Origin: Spirodela intermedia
Lineage: Eukaryota > Streptophyta > Magnoliopsida > Alismatales > Araceae
Direction: 5' to 3'
DNA: 64,000 nucleotides
Assembly (NCBI GenBank): GCA_902729315.2
Contig: LR746281.1
Location: 1,739,001-1,803,000, forward strand
Shown in pieces: positions 21,196 to 34,379 of the stretch. A program made the position numbers and the translations under genes. The notes beneath the pieces are model-generated. The model was not told the origin of the DNA, searched no databases, and saw only the letters and a list, made by a program, of their open reading frames with translations. Every line of letters begins with the position of its first letter. The stretch's first letter is position 1.

Positions 21196-22062
21196 AGGCG
21201 CCATGCAACGCCCTGCTGCACCTGAAGAGTTCTGGCCAAGACTGTGCCATGCTGGAGAGGTGGGTGGAGCTCACGGAGTAGGGTTTGTAGTGTTCCTCTG
21301 CCTTGGTGCAAGTGGGTTTGAAATGGACTTGAGACACCACTGACTTGTACGCACGAGCTCCACCTCAAGAAAGATCACACGCTTCTACATGAGTCGGACC
21401 GGCAGTGTTGCCTTTCTCGGTTCAGATTGTATGATGCTTTGGCGATAAGTCATGATCACGAGGGCCCAAAAGCGTTGACATTCTGGTATCAGCGATTGAA
21501 ATAGCTTTCAATAGTATTAGCCTTTGTTATCTTGATCCATTCTTGAGAGAATAACAAGAAATGAAGTCAACCCCTTTGATGAGCTATAGAGACCTGCTAT
21601 CCTCTCCAAACAACCCACGACCCAAAAGGAAGGCCAAGTTCTTGTGCAAAATCTCGGAATAATAGTAAATAATAAATGGAATAATATCGTCACTTATTAT
21701 CTAGCAGAGTTAGTAGATGATGGAGGTCTCACAAGATTATTACAATTTCTTTACAGAGGTCACATGGTTCCACAGATATAATCAGGTTCCAAAAACAGGC
21801 AGGTCTAGCTCTTCAAGGAGAAAGCCCGCCAAGCAATGTCGAGAAGGATGCGACTCGGCCTCTCTTCCTCTCCTTACTATATATGCATTGGCGTATTCGT
21901 ATATGCAGGTTTATAATATGTGATTACTCGTTTTTTTTAGCATATGACGTTGCCTTCCGTAACGGGCTTAATTTAATGGTGACAGCCGTGTCACATTCAA
22001 TTCTCTCGTTAGCCGTAGTTTTCACGTGAGATTTGGCATCCACATGGGATCCACGTGGAGAG

Positions 22063-22068
<6 letters not shown>

Positions 22069-22144
<76 letters not shown>

Positions 22145-22145
22145 G
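22069..22145 (+). repeat. (GA)n microsatellite, unit 2
   Basis: Exact counterpart of the tract at 18,584, offset 3,485 bases. Confidence 0.95.
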
Positions 22146-22607
22146 AGAGGCTCATGGGGTGTCGATGGCTCTGGGGGAGGCTATCCTCACCATCTTCCTG
22201 ACTCCGCTATCGTTCGTCTCTGAAAGAGGAGGATGAGGTTGCCGAGCTCAGGGGTGGTGGTAAAAAGATGTGGAGCGTCTACCTGTGGAGGCTGCGGATG
22301 GTTGAGCGGTCGCCGCTGCATGGGCGAGATAAGATCCCCGGCTTAAGGATCTCTAAGGGGTTTGATCCCTAGGGGAGACGTTACTTGTTAGGATTCTATT
22401 ATGATCAAACAGTGGAACATAGTGCGGCCTCCTCGGGTTAGGGTAGCCTAATTTGTACGTTACCATGGTTCTTCGTCTTCATCTTCGTCTTCTTCTGACG
22501 TAAACCCTTTTGATGAGCTGGACGAAATCAACAGGAAGAAGAGGAGAAATCAGCAGGGATCAATTGTGCCGGAGGACTCTTTTTTCCGGCGAAAGCAAAT
22601 GATATCC

Positions 22608-24045
22608 CTAGGGACGAGTCTTGTTCGAAGTACCCTTCAAACCCAGACTGCAGATCTCGTCGTACGACGGCGCATCCCAGCTGGCGGACCTCCGACATAG
22701 TTCCCGAAAACCCTCGACGCAGGTCGCCATGTCGAGCGAAGCAACTCGCCGCCTGGTCGCCGCCGCCTCTTCTCCGGCGACCTCGTCGAAGACGGCCTCC
22801 CACCCATTTTCCCATCCGCCGGCAGCATTACACAGCTCCAAGCTCCCGTTCCTCCACTCCGTCCAGCTCCACCCAGTCTCCAGAGTCCGCATCACCTCCG
22901 CTACGCACTGCTCCACACATGCCGGCCGGCACGGCCGGCACTTGGCGCCGCTCATCGGCCCGTGGCTCCCCACGGAGACCACCGGCACACCGTACATCAC
23001 CGGCGGGAAGGCGTACCGGCGTTCGCTCAGCACGCAGAACGGGAGGCGGTGCTCCTGATGCGCGACGCGGGCGGTGTGCAGCTGGGCCTTGAAGGCGGAC
23101 TCCGAGTTGAGGCTTCTGTAGCCGGCGGCGTCGAGGGAGGGGATGAGGGAGAGCCGGGAAAGAGCGGCGCGGGAGGTCCGGCCATCGCCGGAGCCGAAGC
23201 GGTCGTTGAGGCCGCCGTAGCGGGAACCCTCGGGGACCAGGTAGGTTCCGGGAACGAAGCTCCCCGGGCCGAGCGGCGCCGACCAGTAGCCGTCCACTCG
23301 GGTGCGGACGATCCAGTCGTAGGAGAAGTTGCGCTTCGACTCCTGATTCCTGATCATTGGGAGGCATCCCTCCACCATATTGAAGTACTGCAGAAGCCCC
23401 TGCGTGCGAAGAACCCATGGACAGAACCGCCTTGAAAACCTCGGAGAAGCCACCGTCGTGGGGAGTTCAATGCGAGATCCGCTTCTACCGGCGACCTACC
23501 TGGATTCCGTTGGGCGACCCGCTGGAGGAGAGGACCCGGACTTGCGACTCAGTCTCGGGGATGTTCTTGGGGACGAAGATGCGGACGGCGGCGACCCGCG
23601 GGGCAGCCGTGAGGAGCGAGAGCTTGAAGGCGTCCCGGTCCAGAGGGCTGTGGAGGAAGAGGTCCGCGTTGGGGTACTCCTCCAGTATGTTCTTCAAGAT
23701 CGTCGGCCCCGTGAGCTCGAAGTGCCGCGCGCCGCCGACGAGGCAGATCGCGATCCGGGCCCGGTCCAGCTCGGCCTTCCGCATGAACCCTGGCCCGGGC
23801 TCAGGCGGAGTGGAGGAGGAGGAGGGACTGACGAAGAGGGAGGTGATGGGGGCGGCGCTGGGGTAGTGCAGCGGCAGGAGGAGGTAGAGTAGGAGGAGGG
23901 ATAGAGGGCCGAAGAGGATGGCCGAGGTGGGCCAGTCCATGTCCGCCGCCAATTTCGCTACAACTGCGTTGCATCTGTGAGGCTGCTCCGCCTCGTGCCT
24001 GCTTGCCATCTCCTCCAGTTCCACCTCCCCATCCGCTCCGGCCAT
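22608..24045 (-). CDS. Paralogue B of the membrane-anchored, glycosyltransferase-like family, 2 exons
   Basis: Exons 24045-23500 and 23399-22608 give about 445 residues with the same motifs as A ([35 protein letters not shown]). Exon 2, the intron and the 3' flank are almost identical to A. The first part of exon 1 and the promoter differ clearly: the membrane segment reads [20 protein letters not shown] and the linker is [20 protein letters not shown]. So B has an older, diverged 5' end and a recently homogenised 3' end. The reading frame is intact and the gene may be active. ATG 24,045 begins [12 protein letters not shown], parallel to [12 protein letters not shown] in A. Confidence 0.78.
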
Positions 24046-25160
24046 TCCCAGGTGACGACGTGCTTCGGTGCACCAAGACAGAGAGAGAGTAGCGGGGGGA
24101 AGCGGGAGACACAAAGATGGCGGACCCCGGGGGCTTCCTCGCCGTTCGTTGCGAGGAGGTGAGAGGCGACCATGGATTGAAAGGGAACCAGAGAATTGTC
24201 AACTGGTACTAATAACAACCATTATCATTATAATATTCACATAATTATTTAGATTCGGGAATCTGTGAAGCCTCGTAAGAATCTGAATAAATAATCGTCC
24301 CGATTCTAATTATGTGTTAGCCCTATTTCATCCTTTTGAAAAGCTTCATGCAACTGTCCTATTTTTAATTATACCCGGGCCTTCGGTGGCACGGTCTTGT
24401 TCTGGGAGTGAATTCCCCCTCCTATTATTTTAATTAGATTTGGGGGCCTGATTCTGCTTCCTCCGTGGTGTCTCCACATACAAGACGGGAGAGGGGACGG
24501 GATGGTGGTCCTTCAAGTAATTGCACTAAAACCCTCCTTTGTTTTTAATGGCCTGTTCTATATCAACCTTTATCTTCCTCCTCCCCCACGTCCCCTCCCT
24601 AACACCCACATTGCAGAATGGAGCTCACCCAGCTGCTTCTCCTCTTCCTTGGTATCCCCAGAGCCCCCATCTCCCTCAATCTCTCTCTCTTGCTTCTCTC
24701 ACCATCAGAAGATAATTAATACCACTTTATTTCGTACAAAAATAATCACAATATAACTTCCGGAATTAATTCACCGCCAATCCCCACCATCTCCGACACC
24801 GCGGCCGACGCCGCCGAGTGGGGGAATTGAAAGAGGGGAGGCGTGGCCGTCACAGGGCAAGCGGGGAGGGGCAGGTGTTCTTGGAGTCAAAATAATTTTT
24901 CACGTTGGTTTAGATGGGTACTCCTGAATTTTGATCAAAAATCTGTTTTTTAATAAAATCGTGTCAAAAAATATTCTTCCCGTAAGATTGCAGGGAGCTA
25001 GAGAGAGAGAGAGAGGAGAGAGAGAGGGGAGAGAGAGAGAGAGAGAGAGAGAGGAGGATAGGTCACCTGGGTGAGTCACCATTGAGGGATGAGGTTAGGA
25101 GACCGAAGACGAGGACGAGAGAAGAAGGCTATACAGAGTCCCACAAACCAAACGTCCTTG
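24046..25160. promoter_or_regulatory. Upstream region of paralogue B
   Basis: Diverged but recognisable relative of the C upstream region (TTAATTAGATTTGG near 24,431; TCTCCACATAC near 24,469). It contains two (GA)n-rich runs between 25,002 and 25,056. No gene is seen. Confidence 0.5.
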
Positions 25161-25541
25161 TGTACATCAGAACCACGCAGCTCAAGGGGAGCTTCTATCT
25201 CTAGGAAACACGCCACACAAACCAAAAAGAATCGGGCTAAAAAGAATGGTGGGAGAGCCGACCAAGAATCACCACCCCGAGCGCCGCCGAATAGTCAGAG
25301 TATCTCTCCTCCAAATCAATTTATTCTGCCCTGGTCAACAGCTCATCCTCCTACACCACTGTCCCATTGGGTGGCATCGCCTGTCCCTCCATCTCCTCGT
25401 AATCGTAGTTAAGCAGCTCCAGCTCCTCTTTGACGGTGATCAGAATCTCCACTTTGATCTAGCCTGCTTCTCTCCACTGGGTTCTGTGAGGAGCAGGGGA
25501 GCAGAAGCTGGGCCTCGGGGCCTCGGGGTTTTTTGAAACTC
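25161..25541 (-). pseudogene. O-fucosyltransferase last-exon fragment, distal part
   Basis: Matches 33,796-34,180, the 3' UTR and terminal coding part of the intact O-fucosyltransferase-family gene, with many substitutions; the former stop-codon position is about 25,291. It stops at 25,541, where the 5' LTR of a gypsy element begins, and resumes beyond the element at 30,724. No other exon of the gene is present, so it is a dead duplicate. Confidence 0.82.
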
Positions 25542-28500
25542 TGATGCGATCCTTGCGTTTTCCAGCCCATCATAGAACGGTCGTGGGACCGTGGGAGAAT
25601 TAGAAGGACGTCAGTTAAAGAAACTTCATATATTACAATTTTCCAATTAAATGCCTTCATAATTGGAGGGAGGAGGAGGGGGAGAACTTTAGAGGTCGAA
25701 TCCCTCGAAGTGATCATTTTGTTATTGGTGAGGAGTCTGAGTCATTGTCATGTCCGAGTTTTCTATTATGTTCCTTCTAATTTGTCATGTTCTGCGGTTG
25801 ATTTTGAAATAAAAGTTCCCATTATTCTCTGTTGTAAACTTCTCTCGCCCTTTTTCTCTGCGACTCGAATAATTACTCTTTCTGAGCAAGAGGGTTCCAT
25901 CATTCTAGTATCATATCCACTCTTTCTACCCATCATGCTGCCCAAGGTAAAGTGATATAGTCGAATAGGTGGCGAGAGATGTGGAGGAGTTTTGTCAAGA
26001 TGTTCTCATCGTTAAGATGGATCTGGCCCTCCTTAGAGCAGGATACCATTGTCTCACAACATTTGGATATCCTCGTTGAAACAATCGATGATCTACGACA
26101 CTAGAACAATCCTCGCCACTACACATGTCACTTGAAGTGCCAACACTTGACAGGGAAGCAGACATACGTAGATAAGGTGGGTCAACACCTTGCTCTAATC
26201 AACAAGATGGTCAAATCGCCCATGTCCTGATGAATCACGGCACATAACGAATGTCCCAATCAACTCACACAGTAGAGAACTATGGCTAGGCACTCGGAAA
26301 CTTGAGATGCCCATCTTCAATGACAACAGCCCGAAGAGCTAAATCTTTTGGGCCAAACTTTACTTCTTTGTCCACAAATTGTCGGTAGCAAAAAAATTTG
26401 GCAGCAACATGCATGAGTCTTGAAAGAAGAGCTCTCTTGTGCTTCACATGTAAACTAGACCAAGATAAGTTTCATAATTGGAAGAATCTCTGTTAGGAAA
26501 TCCTAGAGAGGTTCAACGACAGCCAGACCACCCTCTACACCAATGCTTCTTAAACATTAAACAAAGAGGGTTAGTAACATAATATAGTCAGGAATTTGAA
26601 CTAATGGCATTGTGATTAGAGGAAAACTAGAGAAACTTCACGAAAATACATTCCTCAAAGGATTGAAGTGAGAAATCAAGGCCAAAGTTAATTTTCTCAA
26701 ACTAAAAGAACTGAAGGCGATGATGCATGCGACTTGGAAGGTTGAGACAAAGATCTTAAAGCAACAGTCCATAGAATTAGGAGGAAGAACTAAGGTGGGT
26801 ACAAATATTCCTTAAGAAATTTCGTTGAGAGACCATGCATTGTATTGACTCCATAAATAAAGAGTAGATATGCCCAAAGACTATGCTACTCATATAATGA
26901 ATGAGAGGGATGGCCACAACTACTGTTGTAAATGCAAGCTTCATATCCTATGAGTCAAAGAAGATGTCATTAAAATATTAGAGCACATCAAGGATGGTCT
27001 AATGCCACTGGAATATGCAGCAGATAAAGAATCATCTAACATTGAGTTTGCAGCCAACGCAATGTCAAAAGAAAATCGGTTTGGTTCATTTAAATTGACA
27101 AAATCCCTTCAAACGTGAATAATGATGGTCTTAGTTGAGAATGGTGCCACACACAATTATACAACTAGACAGGAAACTCCCTAGAAGCAAATTTCAATTA
27201 CTTCTATTACATACTTCTGAGTCATCTTCACTAGAGACAAGATGCATAACAAGGGCATATTAGGAAGTTTTAGTCAAACAACAATCACTCACTATTGTCA
27301 AATAGTTCTTACTTCTGCCCTTGATGGATACATACATTGCAATTAAAATGTAATGAATGAATTCAATGAGAAGTGTCATCTTTGACTAGAACAACATATC
27401 TTAATTGTGATGAAGGGTCTTCAATAAGTTATTCTTTTCATGATCTCCAACTGGCACCATAAGACATCTCCTTCCAAATTCTGTCCAAGGCGCTCAAATA
27501 TAAAAATGAAGTAATGATTGCATTCTACAAACTCATCTACACCCTAAATGGCTAGGATTTGATCACACAATATTCTGAGGACCATCTTCGTAAATAATTT
27601 TCTGATGACTTTAATGATATCTCATGGATGCCGCTTAACAAAGAAATCGATCAATACACTCTAATAGAGCCAATCCTTAACCCATTAAGGTATGCCCATT
27701 TCACTATCCACAAGTTTAGAAATCTGAAACTGAGAGGTCTATTTGTGACATGTGCAGCACCAGTGTCATTTGCCACTCCACCAAACCTTACTCTTGCCCT
27801 AATCTACTAGTGAGGAAGAAAGATAAGACCTGATGCTTCTACATTAATTACAAAGTACTCAACAAAATCACCATCTTAGATCACTTCTTGATACTTATTG
27901 TGGATGAGTTGCTCGATGAACTGTATGATGCCATCATCTTGTCAAAAAATGATTGAAATTAGGATACCATTAGATTTGCATTAAGGAGGAAGACATACCA
28001 AAAACTACATTTCGAATCCACAAAGATCACTACAAATTTATAATGATGTCTTTTGAACTCTATAATACTCATATAACCTTCTAAGCATAATGAATATGAT
28101 CTTCTAGGAGCCTCTTTCCAAATTTATCTTCATTTTCTTTGACAACATTTTATTTTTCAGCTCTAGGAAAAAGAAACAAGGACATCACTTGACTTAGGGT
28201 TTTTTCCCTACTCACTGATGATCAGTTACATGTTAACCCAAATAATTATATTTTTGGTCAAAAAAATATCAAATATTTAGGCCATTAGGTATCAGCCTAT
28301 GGAATGGAGGTAGATCAAGGAAATGTTGAAGCCATTTGTGATTGGCCTTCGTCCAAGACCTTGAAGTAGCTACAAGGATTTCTTGATCTAATCAACTATT
28401 ACCACTAATTCATCAAGGGATACAGATCATTGACACAACCTCTCACCCAACAACTTAACAAGGATTCCTTCAAGTGGAGAGCAGATGCGTAAGCACATTC

Positions 28501-30723
28501 ATTCATCTCGAAAAAGACCATGATGACTATTCTAGTCTTCACCATCTAAACTTCTCAAAACTATATGAGTTAGAGGCAGACACCTCTAGAATTAATCCAG
28601 AATTAGTGGGTTCTCTTGTAGCATCGCCAAGTATCACATTTCTTCAGCCAAGTTTTTTTTGCATCAAGTTGACTAAAATCAATTTATAAATGCAAGTTAA
28701 TGGTCATAGCCCTTGTAATATTGAAATGGAAGCATTACCCAATTAAATGTAAATTCATCATTTACACCAACCAATGGAACCTCAAATTCGTCATAGACTA
28801 TAAGCAAATGCCCAATTATTAACACTAACTTCGAATTATTAACTTTGATTTTGAGATCCAATTCAAGGAGCCTTTAGACTAGAAGCTCATCTGAACTAAA
28901 GTTACTTGACCACAATTTCTCGATATAAGTAAATTAGTAGAAAATCAAGTCAATCCATAACAAAATTTTTGTAAGTTTTTAGAATTCTGACTACATCAAG
29001 GTCTCTTACTCCATCAAGAATAATTCGTTCTCTCAAAAAACTTAACAATCATTTCTTGACTCTTGTGATAATTCCATAATTCAGCCATTGGCAGCCACAA
29101 CCCTACGAATGGATTAGTTATAATGTTTACTACTTGGGAATTAAAGAAACAATCATTGAATGTTCAATTTGCCAAAAGAACAAGTCTGAATCTCTATCCC
29201 TAACAGGGCTTCTCCAATCACTTGACGTTCTACAAAGGATATAAGAAAACATTTATATAAACTTCATCAAAAGATTGTCTAAATCTGAGGGGTTTAGTAT
29301 CATTTTGGTCACTATGGATTGCCTCAAATATCAATTTTCAGCTTCCAACATCACACAAGTTTTACTTCAATACATCACCTACTTATATATTTTTTCAGCC
29401 TCAATCTTCATCAACCACGATCAAATGTTCATGAGCCTATTTTGGTGTGACATATTTAAATGACAAGATACTTATCTATATCAGAGCTGTGGGTACAACC
29501 CTCATACCAATAGTTAAATTGAGGTGGTCAATTGTGGGCCTGAGACATTTCTCTAGCATTTCTATGGTGACATACCTCACTAATGGAGTAGATGGCTTAG
29601 TTGAGTTGAGTTCTAGTACAACACCAACTATTATTCTTTCATAGGGATGACCCCGTTTAAGGCCATCCATGGAAATGATCCTCTGACCTTGCTTCCCTTT
29701 GGACACTTTTAGTCAATAATGGACACAATTGATCACCTCCTCATCAAGAGAGACACTATGCTAGATCAACTCATGGGCTCTTTGAGTCAAATACAAGCCA
29801 AGGCCTATGTAGACTGAAGGTTCTATGATGTATAGTTTTAAATGGGTAATACATTTTATTTACATTTAAGACCCATTATTGCATTTTCTTGATAGGCACT
29901 CATATGAGAAGTTATCTCCCTAATATTTCAACCCTTTGAAAATATTGGAGCACATCAAAGCTATCACTTGTTGATTTGAGCTGCTGACTTCAACTAGGAT
30001 CCAACCAATATGCCACATCTCTCAGTTGTGCTACACTCTTAGAAACTTCTCATAAATTCAGCATTTATCTTCGTGGTTGGATGAGAATGCCATATGGGTG
30101 ATGACCCTAAAATACCTTTTTTAGGTGCAACAAAAACTGGATGATCTTGAGGTCCTAATTTAATGGGATAGGCTGCCAGACTCAAAAGCCATCGAAGAGA
30201 ATGCATGGAAGATGTGCCTCCAATTTCTCAATTTTCCCTTGAGGACAAAGTGGTTTTCTTAGGGAAGAGTATTATTGATCCTCTCATTTTCTAGCCCATC
30301 ACAACAGGGTTGTCAAGCACCAATGATAGGCAAGGGACTGTAGCTGGGCAAGTCACAACTTCCATAGAACTTAAGGGACTGTAGGAGAATTAGAAGGATG
30401 TCAGTTAGAGAGATTCATATATGGAAATTTGCTAAATAAATACCTTTATAATTGGAGGCAGAATGAGGGGGGAGGAGGGGGAGAATTCTAAAGGTCAATC
30501 CCCTTGAAGTGATCATTCTATATTGAGAGGAGTCATGTCATGTTGTGGAGGAGTTTGAGTCATTGTCCTGTCCAGGTCTTCTATTGTGTTCCTTCTAGCT
30601 TGTTCTTCTCTTTTGTGGTCGATTCTGGAACAAAAGTCTCCAATCCGCCCTGCCGCAGATTTCCCTCACCTTTATTTGGAGTGATTCGAAGAATTAATCT
30701 TTTTGAGCAAGGGGGTTCCATCA
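25542..30723 (+). mobile_element. Decayed Ty3/gypsy chromovirus-like LTR retrotransposon
   Basis: Two related LTRs bound the element: about 25,542-25,902 and 30,276-30,723, both ending GGTTCCATCA; the 3' copy holds about 70-90 bases missing from the 5' copy. A tRNA-Met-like primer site with several changes follows the 5' LTR (near 25,905). Frame fragments in the order expected for gypsy can be read: reverse transcriptase (about 27,860-28,160, with DELLDEL), the RT/RNase H junction (28,320-28,490, with GFLDLINYY), integrase (29,275-29,460) and a chromodomain-like tail ending LEDKV (near 30,240). Every part has stops and frameshifts, so it is inactive and old. The exact left LTR edge and target duplication are unclear. 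It sits inside the O-fucosyltransferase pseudo-exon. Confidence 0.82.
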
Positions 30724-30874
30724 AACCATCCCCAGCTGGGCTACACCTCCTTTTTGGTGGGTTTCACTTTGGCAGCGAATGCCGCTCAAGGCATATTTGT
30801 CTGCCCCCAGAATAGGTATCCCTTTTTCTCCCTCTTATGCAGGTCGTAATATCCTCTTGTGGGCACAGTACCCC
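30724..30874 (-). pseudogene. O-fucosyltransferase last-exon fragment, proximal part
   Basis: Continues the pseudo-exon interrupted at 25,541. It aligns with about 34,215-34,380 of the intact gene (TTGGTGGGTTTCAC, CCTCTTGTGGGCACA), up to the splice acceptor region. The following (GA)n tract corresponds to the (GA)n in intron 8 of the intact gene. Confidence 0.78.
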
Positions 30875-30921
<47 letters not shown>

Positions 30922-31410
30922 GTCCAGGGCTGTCGATGACTCTGAGGGAGGCCACCGTCAGCATCTTCCTGGCTCCGCTATTGTTCGTCTCTGAACGGGC
31001 GCGACGTTGACGTCTAGGGGGATAGCGGAAAGAAGAGGCTGCCGAGCTAAGAGATGGTGGCAGAAAGATAACGGAGCGTCTGCATGTGGAGGCTGGGGAT
31101 CGTTGAGCGGTGTCGCCGTTGCATGGGCGTGGTAAGATCCCGGTTTAAGGATCTCTTACGGATTGACCTTCGGGGGGGACGTTGCTCGTTAGGTACCTAT
31201 TCTGATCAAAGAGTGGAGCAAAGTGCGGCCTTCCCGAGTTAGGGCGGCCCACATTGTGGGTTTCGTACATCACCATGGTTCTTCGTCTTCGTCTTCTTCT
31301 GACGTAAGCCCTTTTGATGAGCTGGACGAAATCAACAGGAAGAAGAGGAGAAATCAGCAGGGATCAATTGTACCGGGGGACTCTTTCTCCGGCGAAAGCA
31401 AATGATATCC
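30875..31410. repeat. (GA)n junction and 3' flank of paralogue C
   Basis: The tract at 30,881-30,920 joins O-fucosyltransferase sequence on the left to a diverged copy of the paralogue 3' flank on the right (compare 30,921-31,280 with 18,663-19,010). From about 31,280 the match to units 1 and 2 becomes close. Confidence 0.75.
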
Positions 31411-32904
31411 CTAGGGACGTGTCTTGTTCGAAGTACCCTTCAAACCCAGACTGCAGATCTCGTCGTACGACGGCGCATCCCAGCTGGCGGACCTCCGACA
31501 TAGTTCCCGAAAACCCTCGACGCAGGTCGCCATGTCGAGCGAAGCAACTCGCCGCCTGGTCGCCGCCGCCTCTTCTCCGGCGACCTCGTCGAAGACGGCC
31601 TCCCACCCATTTTCCCATCCGCCGGCAGCATTACACAGCTCCAAGCTCCCGTTCCTCCACTCCGTCCAGCTCCACCCAGTCTCCAGAGTCTGCATCACCT
31701 CCGCTACGCACTGCCCCACACACGCCGGCCGGCACGGCCGGCACTTGGCGCCGCTCATCGGCCCGTGGCTCCCCACGGAGACCACCGGTACGTCGTACAT
31801 CACCGGCGGGAAGGCGTACCGGCGTTCGCTCAGCACGCAGAACGGGAGGTGGTGCTCCCGATACGCGACGCGGGCGGTGTGCAGCTGGGCCTTGAAGGCG
31901 GACTCCGAGTTGAGGCTTCTGTAGCCGGCGGCGTCGAGGGAGGGGATGAGGGAGAGCCGGGAAAGAGCGGCGCGGGAGGTCCGGCCATCGCCGGAGCCGA
32001 AGCGGTCGTTGAGGCCACCGTAGCGGGAGCCCTCGGGGACCAGGTAGGTTCCGGGAACGAAGCTCCCCGGGCCGAGCGGCGCCGACCAGTAGCCGTCCAC
32101 TCGGGTGCGGACGATCCAGTCGTAGGAGAAGTTGCGCTTCGACTCCTGATTCCTGATCATTGGGAGGCATCCCTCCACCATATTGAAGTACTGCAGAAGC
32201 CCCTGCGTGCGAAGAACCCATGGACAGAACCGCCTTGAAAACCTGCTCTTAGAGTTTAATGCTATCCGCTTCTACCGGTGGCCTACCTGGATTCCGTTGG
32301 GCGATCCGCTGGAGGAGAGGACCCGGATTTGCGACTCGGTCTCGGGGATGTTCTTGGGGACGAAGATGCGAACGGCGGCGACCCGCGGGGCGGCGGCGAG
32401 GAGGGAGAGCTTGAAGGCGTCCCGGTCCAGAGGGCTGTGGAGGAAGAGGTCCGCGTTGAGGTACTCCTCCAGTATGTTCTTCAAGATCGTCGGCCCCGTG
32501 AGCTCGAAGTGCCGCGCGCCACCGACGAGGCAGATCGCGATCCGGGCCCGGTCCAGCTCCGCCTTCCTCTTGAGCCCTGGGCCGAGGTCTGGCGGAGGGG
32601 AGGAGGAGAAGGGATTCACGAAGGAGGTGATAGGCGAGAGGGAGGCGACGAGGGCGGCGCTGGGGTAGTGCAGCGGCAGGAGGAGGTAGAGGAGGGATAG
32701 AGGGCCAAGGAGGATGAACGTGAAGCGCCTATCTATGCCCGCCACCCATTTCGCTACCACTCCGCCGAAACTGTGGGGCTGCTTCGCCTGGTGAACTTCG
32801 CTGCACCTAGACAGAGAGCGGCGCGCTCGGGAAGAAGGGACGACGAGGATGTCCGGCGGATCAGTGGAGATTATCCTCGAGAGTGGAGGCACCCGAGAAA
32901 CCAT
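31411..32904 (-). CDS. Paralogue C of the membrane-anchored, glycosyltransferase-like family, altered N-terminus, 2 exons
   Basis: Exons 32904-32287 and 32202-31411 give about 469 residues if ATG 32,904 is used. The body is very close to A and B (same [26 protein letters not shown] and YGGLNDRFG motifs), and exon 1 is closest to A. A net 63-base deletion near 32,794 removed the segment that holds the normal start codon in A and B, joining CSEV directly to HQAKQPHSF. The frame stays open upstream, so translation could start at 32,904 in what is 5' leader in A, giving a different N-terminus ahead of the membrane segment. Alternatively translation fails and this is a pseudogene. Confidence 0.65.
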
Positions 32905-33926
32905 CTCTCCGTCTGGTGGAGGGAGGCAGACGAAGAAACAAAGATGGCTGACCCCGGGCTCCCTTGACGTTCGTTCCGAGAAGGCGAGTTGACCATGAAA
33001 TGGAAGGGAACAAGAGAATTGTCAACTAATAATAATAATAATAATAATTAGTATTATAATAAATGCTTCATTATTAACATTAGGGGATCCTGCGAAGACA
33101 CGTAAGAGGCGAGCAGACAACAACAATCACCATTTTACATAGAAGTCCTACTTCAACGTTTGAAAGACTTCTACACCTGTCCTGGTTTTTATGATAAGCG
33201 GGCCTTCCCCTGCACGGTCTTGTTCTGGGAACGAATTCCCCTCCTCTTTTTTTAATTAGATTTGGCAACCTGATGCTGCTCATTGGTGGGCGTCTCCACG
33301 TACCTGACGGAAGACGGAACAGGGTGAGGGGTCCTTTATGTAGATTTGGACTAAAGCCCTCCTTATTCATTAATGGTCTTTTTATATCCCCATCGAAGAT
33401 TTTAATACTACTTTATTTTATAAAAAAATATTCACAATATAAATTCGAGAATCAATTCACCACCGCCAATCCCCACCAGACGCCGCTGCCAGGTGGCGGA
33501 ATCGAAAGCGGGGAGAGGGGCGCCCTCACAGGGCAAGCGGGTAGTGACGGCTATTCTTGGAGTATAAATAATTTTTCACGTTGGTTTAGATATGACCGCA
33601 GATATGAGATATTAGCGTCTTCTTGGATCCTGCTTTCTATTAGGTTTTGCGAAATTAACGCGTTTTTGGTGGGTAGTAGATGGGTACTTCTGAATTAGAG
33701 AGAGGGAGTGTGTGTGAGAGTGAGAGTCTGTGCGTGTGTGTGCGTGAGAGAGAGAGAGAGTGAGAGAGAGAGAGACATCCAAACCAAACGCACTTATGTA
33801 CATCAGAACCACGCAGCTCAAGGGGAGTTTCTCTCTCTAAGAAACACACCACACAAACCAAAAAGAATCGGGCTAAAAAGAATGGTGGGAGCGCCGAACA
33901 AGAATCACCACCCCGAGAGCCGCCGT
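32905..33926. promoter_or_regulatory. Upstream region of paralogue C and 3' flank of the O-fucosyltransferase gene
   Basis: Contains an (AAT)n stretch near 33,028-33,050, phrases shared with the A and B upstream regions, and a GA/GTGT-rich stretch at 33,697-33,775. The right end includes the 3' UTR of the minus-strand O-fucosyltransferase gene. No separate gene seen. Confidence 0.5.
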
Positions 33927-34379
33927 CTAGTCCGAGAACCTCTCCTCCAGATCAATGTAACCTGCCCTGGTCAACAGCTCATCCTCGTCGTCCTCCTCCA
34001 CCAGGGTCCCGTTGAGCGGCGCCGCCTGTCCCTCCATCTCCTCGTAATCCAGGTTAAGCGGCTCCGGCTCCTCCTCCGCCGGCTCTGCGACGGCGACCGG
34101 AATCTCCACTTTGATCTTGCCGGCTTCTCTCCGGCGCTTCTGTGGGGAGTGGGGGAGCAGAAGCTGGGCCTCGGGGGCTTCGCAGATGCAGGGGGATGGG
34201 TTCTCGTGGAACTCGCCCCGGCCGGGCCTCACCTCCTTGGGGTCGCCCATGAAGCCCTTCTGGTGGGTTTTCACCCTGGCGGCGAAGGCCTCCCAAGTCA
34301 TGTTCGCCCGGCCCAGGAACAGGGAGTAGAGCTTCTTTGCATTTGGCCGGATCGTCCTCTTGTGCCCAAAGTACCTCCT

